Shown here in pieces: positions 50,807 through 58,801 of a DNA stretch of 64,000 nucleotides. Every line of letters starts with the position of its first letter. Position 1 is the stretch's first letter. Source of the DNA: Halorientalis sp. (GTDB lineage: Archaea > Halobacteriota > Halobacteria > Halobacteriales > Haloarculaceae); contig NZ_JAQCNH010000019.1 of NCBI RefSeq assembly GCF_028275115.1, positions 1 through 64,000 on the forward strand, given 5' to 3'. The notes below the pieces were generated by a model. It ran no database searches and had not been told where the DNA came from. It worked only from the letters and a program-made list of their open reading frames with translations. A program made the position numbers and the translations under genes.

Positions 50807-51674
50807 CGGCCACCCCGGCCTCGGCGGGGTCGGTTGCGTCGCCGCTCGCCGGGTCGACGCCGACCCGCTCGCAGATGTCCGCCATCGGACAGGCCTCGGG
50901 GTCGTCGAGACAGTCGGGCCTCCGGGCCGAACAGTACTCGCGTCCGAACTGAATCATGGCGGTGTGGCCGAAACCGCACTTTCCGCCGGGTACGTCCCGT
51001 TCTAGATGTTCCCGGACGCCCTCGTGGTCGGCCTCGGGCGGCGCGAGTCCGATCCGGCGGGCGATGCGGTGGACGTGTGTGTCGACGGGGAAGACGCCGT
51101 CACGGCCGCCCGCGAACAGCAACACACAGTCCGCGGTTTTCGGGCCGACGCCGGTCACGTCCAGCAGCGTGTCTCGTACCGCCTCGGGGCCGTCTTCGCG
51201 GACGAACGCGTTGAACCCCGCTTCGCCGCCGTACTCCGTGACGACCCGAGCGGCGACGTTGACGATCCGCTCCGACTTCTGGTTGTAGAGTCCAGCCGAA
51301 CTGATCGTCTCGGCGAGTGTGGGCTGGTCGGCGTTCGCGAGGGCCACCGCGAGGTCATCCTCTGCTCGCGGTTCGCTTTGCTCACCGCCCGCGCTATTCG
51401 AGCCACGTTGTTCCTCTCGCGCCCTATACCGGTCCATCAGGGCGTCGTAGGCCGGCTGGCTGGCCACGTCGCTGGTGTTCTGGCTCAGTATCGTGCGGAC
51501 GAGGCACTCGAACGCGTCCCGGCCGCCGTACGATTTCTGCCAGTACAGGTCGCCGAGGCGGTCGACGACGGCTTCGGCGCGGGTCGCGGGCGTGTCGGCG
51601 TCGAAGGTGTCGGTGTAGCCACCGCCCGCGGTCCCACCGCTGATATTCTCGGCCGGTTCGGGGTCGTCGGACAT
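50799..51674 (-). CDS. nth: endonuclease III
   Basis: 291 aa. The HhH-GPD core includes FECLVRTILSQNTSDVASQP, LLDVTGVGPKTADCVLLFAG (hairpin with the catalytic Lys) and FPVDTHVHRIARRIGL (catalytic Asp). The C-terminal Cys set around CSARRPDCLDDPEACPMADI and a final Cys in CERVG should hold the 4Fe-4S cluster. It removes oxidised pyrimidines from DNA and nicks the abasic site. A non-conserved Gln/Glu/Ser-rich insert (REEQRGSNSAGGEQSEPRAE) lies in the first half and an acidic tail ends the protein. Start ATG 51674. Confidence 0.93.
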   Translation of the reverse strand: MSDDPEPAENISGGTAGGGYTDTFDADTPATRAEAVVDRLGDLYWQKSYGGRDAFECLVRTILSQNTSDVASQPAYDALMDRYRAREEQRGSNSAGGEQSEPRAEDDLAVALANADQPTLAETISSAGLYNQKSERIVNVAARVVTEYGGEAGFNAFVREDGPEAVRDTLLDVTGVGPKTADCVLLFAGGRDGVFPVDTHVHRIARRIGLAPPEADHEGVREHLERDVPGGKCGFGHTAMIQFGREYCSARRPDCLDDPEACPMADICERVGVDPASGDATDPAEAGVADD

Positions 51675-51715
51675 ACTGCGTCTAGCGACCCAGCCTCAAA
51701 AGGCCCACCGGATCC

Positions 51716-51936
51716 TCAGAAACGGACGCCGACACCAGGGGGGATGTTCTTTCCGTGGTACAGTCGGACGGCCATTACGAACCCGAGAAAGAATGTGACC
51801 TGGTACACCGGCCCGGGTATCGTCCCGATCCCACCCCACCGCCGGCCAGTGCGAAACTCGGAATCCTCCCCACCAGCGACCCCACGTACACCAGCGGACT
51901 ACCCCTGAGCAACGCGTCTCTGCTCGCTTGAGTCAT
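51716..51936 (-). pseudogene. frameshifted small membrane protein gene
   Basis: A TATA box (minus TTTATTA, 51954-51960) precedes ATG 51936 at leaderless spacing. The frame starts MTQASRDALLRGSPLVYVGS LVG; beyond it, the next frame continues EDSEFRTGRRWGGIGTIPGP then VYQVTFFLGFVMAVRLYHGK and NIPPGVGVRF before TGA. Span 221 bases is 3n-1, so the loss of one G from the GGGG run near 51866-51870 explains it. Repaired, it would be about 73 aa with one helix. A sequencing error in the homopolymer is the alternative. Confidence 0.5.
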
Positions 51937-52034
51937 CGCTGCCCAGACGACCCTAATAAAGAGGCCGGCACGGTACGCTGGTCAACGGGCCAGTGAACGA
52001 GTCGACGGCGTCGACCCGTCCACCCTGGATCGCG

Positions 52035-52090
52035 ATACTGAGTACAGCGTGAACTACCCCACCCTGCTCGCGCTGACGCGCTCGCTGAGG
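52035..52090 (-). mobile_element. right end of an IS200/IS605 element
   Basis: On the minus strand CCCACCCTCAGCGAGCGCG is followed by TCAGCGCGAGCAGGGTGGGG and TAGTTCAC. The arms CCACCCT and AGGGTGG pair across about 22 bases that are themselves GC-rich and self-complementary. It directly follows the tnpB remnant's stop, as the right-end/omega-RNA 3' hairpin does in this family. GGGGTAGTTCAC is an end I associate with haloarchaeal IS1341-type elements. Confidence 0.55.
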
Positions 52091-52392
52091 GTGGGTTTTC
52101 CTGCTTCCACGACGCGCTTTGCAGGAACCGGCGTGGTTCCCGTAGGGAGCGCAGTCTCCACAGGCGTACCTTCGGAGTGACCCACTCCTAGTGTCTCGAC
52201 GGGAGCGTTCCGTGGGACAGCGCACGCTTCTTGTCGCGTTCTAACGCTGTCCGTGACTGGGAACTTCGCAAGGAACGAGCCGTTCGACGTGGAACGACCA
52301 GTGAGTCGAAGTTCACAGGTCGGAACGCCCATCTTACACTCTGACTGAGCGTTCTCGGATAAAAATGCTTGCGTGGGCCTGTGGGCCAGCAA
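52054..52392 (-). mobile_element. tnpB 3' remnant (third copy)
   Basis: The frame ends VGHSEGTPVETALPTGTTPV then PAKRVVEAGKPTLSERVSAS RVG and stops at 52054. TPVETALP and the (S/K)RVVEAG-PTL-E tail are the hallmark C terminus of haloarchaeal IS1341-type TnpB proteins. Upstream of about 52190 the sequence no longer resembles TnpB: no zinc finger or RuvC residues are visible. Only about 45 recognisable codons are left. A GAAATCGCCGATTTC palindrome lies at about 52460-52474 upstream of it. Confidence 0.65.
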
Positions 52393-52563
52393 CAGGAAGG
52401 TGCAAAAAGACGATGACGGCGTGGACGAATCGCTCCGCGATTCGTTCGCACACCAGAAATCGCCGATTTCTGGGGACGCTGTATCCCCGCCCCACTGCGC
52501 CCCTTGTCCGCTTGCACGGACTGCGGTGCTTGTTGAGGACGGGGGCTTAGCGCCTGCATTCAG

Positions 52564-52662
52564 CTAAATAACCGTCCCGACGAGGACGACGGCCGCCGCT
52601 GCGAAGACGATTTTGACGAGTCGCTCCGCTTCGAACGGCAGTCCCTGCTGTTGTCGTGACAT
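52564..52662 (-). CDS. 32-aa single-helix membrane protein
   Basis: ATG 52662 begins MSRQQQGLPFEAERLVKIVF then AAAAVVLVGTVI and TAG. A polar N terminus of about 16 residues leads into one hydrophobic helix. GGAGG lies 6-10 bases before the ATG, a full Shine-Dalgarno match that is rare among leaderless genes here. Such tiny tail-type membrane proteins are easily missed. Function is unknown. The neighbouring DUF371 gene starts 66 bases or more further along the plus coordinate and shares the strand. Confidence 0.55.
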   Translation of the reverse strand: MSRQQQGLPFEAERLVKIVFAAAAVVLVGTVI

Positions 52663-52728
52663 GCGTTCGCCTCCGGTCGATGTGTTAAAACCGATTCACT
52701 CTCGAGCAGGACTGTCCGATTGTGGTTC

Positions 52729-53142
52729 TCACTCGACGGTCAGTGTCACCGTCAGGTCCGCGCCGTCGGTCAGTGCCGCGACGAGGTCACGGTCGAGGCC
52801 GCCGGCGGCCTTGTCGGCGTCGAGCACAATCGTGCGGTCGTCGACGTAGTCGCTCGTGCGGCCAACGGCGCTGCGTTCGTTCTCGAAGACGAGGCTGGGA
52901 TGGCCACGACCGCTGACGGTCTCGGTGTAGCCATCCGCCGCCAGCGTGACGGTGATCGTCGCGTCGGCCGATTGGCAGGCAGCGACGAACTCGGCGTCGA
53001 AATCGGCGGGGACGCGGTCGGCTCCGACCCCCAGGATACAGTCGCCAGCCGGGGTGAGGTGGTCGTCGCTCGTGACCTCGAAGGTGCTCGCGTGCTCGGC
53101 CGAGACGTTCTCGTGACCGCGTGCGTGTATGACCTCTTCCAT
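52729..53142 (-). CDS. DUF371 family protein
   Basis: 137 aa archaeal conserved protein of the DUF371 family. Recognised by ARGHENVSAEHASTFEVTSD, DHLTPAGDCILGVGADRVPA and VSGRGHPSLVFENERSAVGR, ending in DLTVTLTVE. It is a small beta-rich protein of unknown biochemical role found across archaea. The GDCI-GV-A segment has a conserved Asp-Cys. It is complete, with ATG 53142. A small zinc-ribbon gene precedes it on the same strand at 53182-53328, a 39-base gap, so they may be co-transcribed. Confidence 0.85.
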   Translation of the reverse strand: MEEVIHARGHENVSAEHASTFEVTSDDHLTPAGDCILGVGADRVPADFDAEFVAACQSADATITVTLAADGYTETVSGRGHPSLVFENERSAVGRTSDYVDDRTIVLDADKAAGGLDRDLVAALTDGADLTVTLTVE

Positions 53143-53181
53143 GCTCCGGCGTATCCACCCGGTCCACTTCAGCGGGTCGTT

Positions 53182-53328
53182 TCACCGTGCGACAGTGATC
53201 GTGACGGCTCCACAAGGACACTCGTCGGCGCGGCGCTCGCCGGCCTCGGTCCAGTAGGTGATTCGGCGCGACTCCGCGCGGAACTCCCGGTCGCAACCAC
53301 CGCATGTACAGGACAGCTCTTCGGTCAT
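53182..53328 (-). CDS. 48-aa zinc-ribbon protein
   Basis: 48 aa: MTEELSCTCGGCDREFRAES then RRITYWTEAGERRADECPCG and AVTITVAR. Two Cys pairs (CTCGGC and CPCG) separated by about 25 residues form a probable single-zinc ribbon. Such short zinc fingers are abundant in haloarchaea and some affect biofilm or growth, but no target can be read here. ATG 53328 is the natural start; a further Met lies three codons upstream out of family register. Confidence 0.65.
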   Translation of the reverse strand: MTEELSCTCGGCDREFRAESRRITYWTEAGERRADECPCGAVTITVAR

Positions 53329-53420
53329 GTCAGTGTGGACGACTTCGAAACGAGCCCTCTGCGGAGTGGAAGTGAACGTAGTCGGCTGGCTCTCCTTCGA
53401 GGCCCGATCATCGCGTAAAG

Positions 53421-53427
53421 GATATAG
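53421..53427 (+). promoter_or_regulatory. TATA box for the GH2-like gene
   Basis: GATATAG, 26-32 bases before ATG 53453, supports that start and a leaderless mRNA. Confidence 0.5.
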
Positions 53428-53452
53428 CACAGGCGGCCGCCCGAACACGTAC

Positions 53453-55303
53453 ATGCTGGGCGAGTGGACCGGGACGTCGGTCGAGCCGGGGGCGGGCAAA
53501 CCCGAACCGGACGTGTGGACGCCGGTGGAGATACCGGGCCGTCCACAGGTATTTTCCGACGCCGAGGCCGCTGCGTACCGTTCCGTCTTCGACGACCCTC
53601 GGTCGGGAGACGAGGACCGCGCCGTCATCGAACTCCACGGGCTGTTCGCCCACGCCCGCATCTGGCTCAACGGCGACCTCGTCGGCGAACACGGCGCGTA
53701 CTTCAAACCCTTCCGCCACTCGTTCGAACCCGAAGACCGGAACGAGGTGGTCGTCGAGTGCCGCCCGCCCGAGGGCCGCTTCGGTGGCGTCCACGACACC
53801 GACCGCGTCCCGGAGAGCGACCGAATTCCCGGAATCTGGTGGAGCGCGACCGTCGAGACACACCCTAGCACGTACATCTACGACCTGGACCTCCACCCAC
53901 GGCTGGTCGACGGTGAGGCACAGATCGACGTTCGGGCGGTCGTCGAGACGGACACCGCCCTCGACGACCGCCTGACGTTCTCTCTCCGACCGGAAGGGGA
54001 GTTTCAGAGCCGGGGCATGATGGACCGGGCGGCCGTCGTAGCGGACGCCGGCGAGCAGGCCGTCGTTGAGCACACTATCGACGTGCGCGACCCGTCGCTG
54101 TGGTGGCCTCGTGGACACGGCTCACAGCACCAGTACGACGTCCGGGCGAAGATCGGCGACGCGACCCGCTCGGCCGTGACCGGCCTCTGTTCCGTGGACC
54201 GCGATACCGAAGGCCTGCTCGTCAACGGGGAACGTATTCCGGGTCGGGGCGTTACACTCCTCTCGGCGACTCCAGACGATATCGACCGGGCGGTCAGAGT
54301 GAACGCGACGTTCGTCCGCATGCACGCCCACGCGCCTGACCCAGCCGTCTACGAGGCCTGCAACGAGGCCGGCCTGCTGGTCTGGCAGGACCTCCCACTG
54401 ACCGGTCCCGGTGCGTTCGACGTCGACCGCGGCCGGACCCTCGCGAGTGGGCTCGACCGAACGTACGGCCGTCACCCGTCGCTTTTCGCCTACAGCGTTC
54501 ACGACGACCCACTCGACATCTTTCCAAACCCGATGGGCTCGGGGACCGTCGACCGATTGCGCACGCGCTGGCGGACCTGGCGCGCCAGCTACGACCGCGG
54601 GCCGGCGGAGTCGGTCGCCGAGGGGTTCCCCGACGACCGCCTCGTCTTCCCGGTGGTGGGCACACTCGGCAGCGGGGCCGATGCGCCGACGCTGTATCCG
54701 GGTTGGGACTACGGCCAGGCCGACGACGTGGCCTGGCTACTCGATACGTTCGAGGTCGGTGGCGTTGTCGGCGAGTTCGGGGCCGGTGCGTTCGGCGCCG
54801 TCGTGCCAGACGACGAACCGGCGTTCGACCGGTCGAAACACGACGCCCACGTCGACGGCGGAACCGACGCCTCACAGGCGTACCAGGCCCGCGTTCTCAA
54901 GCGCGTCGCGGAGGCACTCCGGCGGCGCGACACGCCGCTGTTCGCCGCACATACCCTCCGGGACGTAGCGCCCGCCGGAATGGGCACCGTCGAACGCGAC
55001 GGTGACCCGAAGACCGGATACGAGGCGCTTCGGCGGGCCTACGAACCTGTCCAGGCCACGCTTTCTGCCCCGACTCCCGGCGAGTCGACACTGCTAACGG
55101 TCGTCAACGACGGGCCGGAACACGTCTCGGGGACGGTCGAGTGGTCGGCCGGCGACGACGGTGGCGAGGTTGACGTCGGCGTCGGTGCCCGCGACACCGC
55201 GACGCCGGACTCGATCCGGATACCGGCCGACGCCGAGTCGGCGACGTTGTTGCTGTCGCTCCCGGACCGGGTCGTCGAAAACAGCTACCGACTCGGCAAC
55301 TGA
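53453..55303 (+). CDS. glycoside hydrolase family 2-like protein, acid/base residue not conserved
   Basis: 616 aa cytoplasmic protein with GH2 order. The sugar-binding jelly roll (LHGLFAHARIWLNGDLVGEH then GAYFKPFRHSFEPEDRNEVV) comes first. An Ig-like domain (SLWWPRGHGSQHQYDVRAKI) and a barrel domain (IPGRGVTLLSATPDDIDRAV, FVRMHAHAPDPAVYEACNEA, GLLVWQDLPL) follow. In GH2 enzymes the acid/base Glu sits in an N-E pair after this point; here that place reads FAYSVHDDPLDIF, with no Glu. A candidate nucleophile is the Glu of VVGEFGAGAFG. It may bind sugars without hydrolysis or use an altered mechanism. Confidence 0.8.
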   Translation: MLGEWTGTSVEPGAGKPEPDVWTPVEIPGRPQVFSDAEAAAYRSVFDDPRSGDEDRAVIELHGLFAHARIWLNGDLVGEHGAYFKPFRHSFEPEDRNEVVVECRPPEGRFGGVHDTDRVPESDRIPGIWWSATVETHPSTYIYDLDLHPRLVDGEAQIDVRAVVETDTALDDRLTFSLRPEGEFQSRGMMDRAAVVADAGEQAVVEHTIDVRDPSLWWPRGHGSQHQYDVRAKIGDATRSAVTGLCSVDRDTEGLLVNGERIPGRGVTLLSATPDDIDRAVRVNATFVRMHAHAPDPAVYEACNEAGLLVWQDLPLTGPGAFDVDRGRTLASGLDRTYGRHPSLFAYSVHDDPLDIFPNPMGSGTVDRLRTRWRTWRASYDRGPAESVAEGFPDDRLVFPVVGTLGSGADAPTLYPGWDYGQADDVAWLLDTFEVGGVVGEFGAGAFGAVVPDDEPAFDRSKHDAHVDGGTDASQAYQARVLKRVAEALRRRDTPLFAAHTLRDVAPAGMGTVERDGDPKTGYEALRRAYEPVQATLSAPTPGESTLLTVVNDGPEHVSGTVEWSAGDDGGEVDVGVGARDTATPDSIRIPADAESATLLLSLPDRVVENSYRLGN

Positions 55304-55473
55304 CCCCGTGCCTGTGGGTGACTGTACCGTGGCCCCGTCGGGCGTTTGGTAGCTGTTTTCAGGGGTCCCGACGACCGGAATATTTAAATTGCCTTCACCG
55401 GTATAACGAGTTACCAGAACGCCTCCAGCGTTCCGGCAGTATCGCGCGATGCCCGTAGAATGACAGGGAATCC

Positions 55474-55545
55474 TACTTATCAGGTACTGACTGCCACTAT
55501 GCAGTCCCGACTGTCGCGTGCTGGAGCGGTAATGGCATAGAGGTG
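55474..55545 (+). promoter_or_regulatory. TATA box, 13-codon leader ORF and Shine-Dalgarno of the coiled-coil gene
   Basis: TACTTATC (55474-55481) places transcription start at about 55499, where an ATG opens a 13-codon frame (MQSRLSRAGAVMA, stop at 55538-55540). GAGGTG (55540-55545), a strong Shine-Dalgarno, overlaps its stop and precedes ATG 55552. The main gene is thus leadered. A stronger TATA-like ATATTTAAATT lies further up at 55380-55390. Confidence 0.45.
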
Positions 55546-55551
55546 TAAACT

Positions 55552-56442
55552 ATGGCAGAGTCAATAGACGAATCCGAAAATATTGAAGTAACAGACGACG
55601 ACATCGAAAACAAATCCAAAGGTGAACTGATCAAACTCGCCGGTCAGCTCCGCGACCGACGGAACGATCTGAACCAGCTCGCCTCCGAACGTGCGTCCGA
55701 GCGGGACGACCTCAACGCGAAGACCCGCGAGAAGGTCGACGAGGCCCAAGAACACCGCGAGCAGCGCGACGACCTCAACTCTCAGGTACAGGAGCACAAG
55801 GAAAAGCGCAACCAGCTCAACGCCGAGGCCAACGAGTTGTTCGACCAGGTCGAGGATATGAAGTCCGACCTCGAACTCGACGAGGGCAGTTCCATCGACC
55901 AGCTCAAAGAGGAGATCGAGGACCTGGAGTTCAAACAGCAGACGGAGGTTCTCAACCCGGAAGAAGAGCGGGAACTCATCGAGAAAATCGAAGACAAACG
56001 CGAGAAACTCCAGGAGAAACAAGAGAAGCTCGACCAGACCGGTGACGTCGAGGAGCTCAAGAGCGAAGCCGAAGAAATCCGCTCGGAAGCCTCCCAGCAC
56101 CACCAGAAGGTCACGGAACTCGCCGACGAGGCTCAGAAACATCACAACGAGATGATCGAGGCCTACCGCGAGGCCGACGAGATCCGCGACGAAGCCGACG
56201 AGATGCACGAGAAGTTCGTGGAGGCCCAGGAGGCCGCAGACCAGCACCACGAGGACTTCGTGCGCGTCCAGAAGCGCCTGCGCGAACTCGACAAGAAAGA
56301 AGAAGAGGAGGAACGCAGCAAGCGCGAAGAAGAGCAGGAAGCGGCGCGCGAGGAGGCCGAGGAGATCTACCAGAAGTTCAAAGAAGGCGAGACCCTCGAC
56401 ACCGAAGACCTGATGAAGCTTCAGAAGACGGGGCTGCTCTAA
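55552..56442 (+). CDS. archaeal coiled-coil protein (COG1340 type)
   Basis: 296 aa, almost wholly charged coiled coil from residue ~20 to 280 (GELIKLAGQLRDRRNDLNQL, REQRDDLNSQVQEHKEKRNQ, IEKIEDKREKLQEKQEKLDQ). The C-terminal motif EEIYQKFKEGETLDTEDLMK LQKTGLL matches the conserved end of a widespread archaeal coiled-coil family of unknown function. Many His lie in the segment QHHQKVTELADEAQKHHNEM. It has unusually many Lys for this genome. There are no membrane segments. It precedes sppA on the same strand by 129 bases. Confidence 0.85.
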   Translation: MAESIDESENIEVTDDDIENKSKGELIKLAGQLRDRRNDLNQLASERASERDDLNAKTREKVDEAQEHREQRDDLNSQVQEHKEKRNQLNAEANELFDQVEDMKSDLELDEGSSIDQLKEEIEDLEFKQQTEVLNPEEERELIEKIEDKREKLQEKQEKLDQTGDVEELKSEAEEIRSEASQHHQKVTELADEAQKHHNEMIEAYREADEIRDEADEMHEKFVEAQEAADQHHEDFVRVQKRLRELDKKEEEEERSKREEEQEAAREEAEEIYQKFKEGETLDTEDLMKLQKTGLL

Positions 56443-56542
56443 GCCAGCACGACGACATCAGATTCTCTCTCTTCGAGCCGGCTAGCCACTGCCGTGCCTG
56501 CCCCGACGCCCGGAACCGACCGGCGGTCCTCGAGCGAGCAGA

Positions 56543-56548
56543 TTTTTA
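56543..56548 (+). promoter_or_regulatory. TATA box for sppA
   Basis: TTTTTA, 24-29 bases before ATG 56572, consistent with leaderless transcription. Confidence 0.45.
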
Positions 56549-56571
56549 CCGCGCAGTCCCGAACCGCGGAT

Positions 56572-57567
56572 ATGTCTGGACAGCGGCTGCAGGCGCTGGG
56601 CCGCGGCGTCGTCGCGCTCGTCTGTATGGTCGGAATCGTCGCACTCGCGTGGGTCGCACTGGTCGTGTATCCGCAGGACCTGACGACACTAGTCGGGGTC
56701 GTGCTGGTCGCGTCACTCCTCCCGCTGGCCGTCCGGGTGGGCGGGTCCGTCGCCGGCGCTCTCCTGCCGGGGTACAACGTCGCGGAGGTCGCCGTCGAAG
56801 GACCGATCACGCGGTCGACGGGTGGGAGTGTCCTCTCCAGTCCGACCGGGGCCGATGCCGACGCCATCGTCGAGCAGATCGAGCGGGCCGACAGCGGGGC
56901 GGCCCAGGCCCTGCTCCTGAAACTCAATACGCCTGGCGGCGAGATCGTCCCGAGCGAGGACATCCGGTTGGCCGCCGAACAGTTCGACGGCCCGACAGTC
57001 GCGTACGCCACGGACGTGTGCGCGAGCGGGGGGTACGACATCGCCAGTGGCTGTGACGAACTGTGGGCACGACGCGGGAGTATCGTCGGCTCCATCGGTG
57101 TCGTCGGGTCGCGAGTCAACGTCAGTGACCTGGCCGACGAACTCGGGGTGAGCTACGAGCAGTTCACCGCCGGCGAGTACAAGGACGCGGGTGTCCCGCT
57201 GAAAGACATCTCGGACGACGACCGCGAGTACCTCCAGGGGATCGTCGACGACTACTACGACGACTTCGTCGACACCGTCGCCGAGGGGCGGGACATGGAC
57301 CCCGATCGGGTCCGCGAGACGGAAGCTCGGATCTACCTCGGTGGAGAAGCCAACGATATCGGGCTGGTCGACACGATCGGGACGCGCGAGGACGTGGAGG
57401 ACAGACTGGCGGAGCAACTCGGCAACCCGGTCAGCGTCCGGACGTTCACGCCGTCACTGGGTCTGCGTGAACGCGTCGGGGGCGGGGCGGCGTCGGTCGC
57501 GTACGCGTTCGGGGCTGGGGTCGCCAGCGTGTTCGACGACGCCGACGGGTTCGATTTCAGGCTCTGA
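56572..57567 (+). CDS. sppA: signal peptide peptidase SppA (S49)
   Basis: 331 aa. Two N-terminal helices (GVVALVCMVGIVALAWVALV, LVGVVLVASLLPLAVRVGG) anchor a ClpP-like S49 domain. LKLNTPGGEIVPSEDIRLA is the strand-turn motif, TDVCASGGYDIASGCDELW has the nucleophile Ser, and FTAGEYKDAGVPLKDISDDD the general-base Lys. It degrades signal peptides and other fragments in the membrane. The family's short archaeal form carries one S49 domain per chain and assembles into a ring. The start at 56572 follows from the TATA box. Confidence 0.92.
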   Translation: MSGQRLQALGRGVVALVCMVGIVALAWVALVVYPQDLTTLVGVVLVASLLPLAVRVGGSVAGALLPGYNVAEVAVEGPITRSTGGSVLSSPTGADADAIVEQIERADSGAAQALLLKLNTPGGEIVPSEDIRLAAEQFDGPTVAYATDVCASGGYDIASGCDELWARRGSIVGSIGVVGSRVNVSDLADELGVSYEQFTAGEYKDAGVPLKDISDDDREYLQGIVDDYYDDFVDTVAEGRDMDPDRVRETEARIYLGGEANDIGLVDTIGTREDVEDRLAEQLGNPVSVRTFTPSLGLRERVGGGAASVAYAFGAGVASVFDDADGFDFRL

Positions 57568-57581
57568 ATCGGCCTGCAATG

Positions 57582-57590
57582 TTTTTTATT
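57582..57590 (+). promoter_or_regulatory. TATA box for the DUF373 gene
   Basis: TTTTTTATT centred 28 bases before GTG 57614 decides the GTG start against the long open frame upstream, which is a shadow of sppA. Confidence 0.55.
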
Positions 57591-57613
57591 CGTTGGCGCA
57601 CCAACAATCGATT

Positions 57614-58744
57614 GTGACCACGTTGGTGGCGTGCATCGACCGCACGGGGACCATCGGAGCGGAGCCACCGGTCGTGGGTTGGGAGGCTGTCCAGTCGCTC
57701 GTGACCGATTTCGGCGTTACCGACCCCGAGGACAGCCGCGTTAACTGCGTGCTGGAGGCGTTGCGGGTCACGCGTGACATGCGTGACGACGGCGAGGACG
57801 TGGTCGTTGCAGTTCTCTCGGCGTCCGGCGACTCCGTCTCGGCCGACCGAGCGGTCGCGACGCAGACCGACCAGCTTACCGACGAGCACGCCCTCGAATC
57901 CGCGGTCGTCGTCGTCGACAGCGCCGAAGACGAGCGACTGGTGCCCATCGTCGAGAGTCGCGTGCGCGTGGACGCGGTCGACCGCGTCGTCGTCCGTCAG
58001 GCCCGCGATATCGAGTCCACCTACTACCTGCTCAAGCAGTTCCTGGCCGACGAGGAACTGCGGAAGACGGTGCTGGTACCGGTCGGCGTCGCTTTGCTCG
58101 CGTTCCCGGCGCTGATGACGCTCGCGGACAGCCCGGCCGTCGCGGCCGGTGCCATCGCCGCTGTCATCGGTGTCTTCTTTCTGTACAAGGGACTTGGCGT
58201 CGACTCCGTGCTGGCCTCCCTTCCCGGGCAGATTCAGAACGCACTCTACTCCGGGCAGGTATCGCTCGTCACTTATGTCGTGGCCGTCGGACTGGCGCTC
58301 ATCGGTGTCTTTGCGGGGGTCATCGGCGTGTCCGCTACCGCCAACGAGGCACCGTTCATCCTCGCGATGCGGTTCGCTTTCGACGCGATTCCGTGGCTGA
58401 CGGCGGCGGCCTTCGCCGGTTCGACCGGCCGCCTGCTCGACGAGATTATCCGCGACGACCGGGTACGGAGCGCGTACGTCAACCTGCCGTTCGGTGCGGT
58501 TGCAGTCGGCCTCGTCGTCCGGGGCTTTTCAGCGTTCTTCCTCGAGACTGCGGGCGTGTTCCCGTCGTTCCAGATGCCCGCGATGGACTTCGGCGCCGTC
58601 TCGGTCCAGGGGCTGACCCTCGAACCCCGGATCCGCCTGTTGCTGTTCATTCTCGCTGGCATCTTCGTCTCCCTCGTCGGCGTGCGCTTCTCGTCGTATT
58701 TCAACCAGGCTGACATCGAAGAGGAACTCGCCGAACAGCAGTGA
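57614..58744 (+). CDS. DUF373 family membrane protein
   Basis: 376 aa. The soluble N domain (~1-140) begins MTTLVACIDRTGTIGAEPPV and contains DSRVNCVLEALRVTRDMRDD and VVVVDSAEDERLVPIVESRV. The rest is about seven helices (LVPVGVALLAFPALMTLADS, AVAAGAIAAVIGVFFLYKGL, LVTYVVAVGLALIGVFAGVI, FGAVAVGLVVRGFSAFFLET, RLLLFILAGIFVSLVGVRFS). This is the archaeal DUF373 layout; function is unknown. A GTG start at 57614 gives the family's N terminus and fits the TATA box. Confidence 0.88.
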   Translation: MTTLVACIDRTGTIGAEPPVVGWEAVQSLVTDFGVTDPEDSRVNCVLEALRVTRDMRDDGEDVVVAVLSASGDSVSADRAVATQTDQLTDEHALESAVVVVDSAEDERLVPIVESRVRVDAVDRVVVRQARDIESTYYLLKQFLADEELRKTVLVPVGVALLAFPALMTLADSPAVAAGAIAAVIGVFFLYKGLGVDSVLASLPGQIQNALYSGQVSLVTYVVAVGLALIGVFAGVIGVSATANEAPFILAMRFAFDAIPWLTAAAFAGSTGRLLDEIIRDDRVRSAYVNLPFGAVAVGLVVRGFSAFFLETAGVFPSFQMPAMDFGAVSVQGLTLEPRIRLLLFILAGIFVSLVGVRFSSYFNQADIEEELAEQQ

Positions 58745-58801
58745 CCGCCGACCGGGGTCGGGACCGGTGTGGATTTACGCAACCGCCGACAACACGGAAA
58801 C

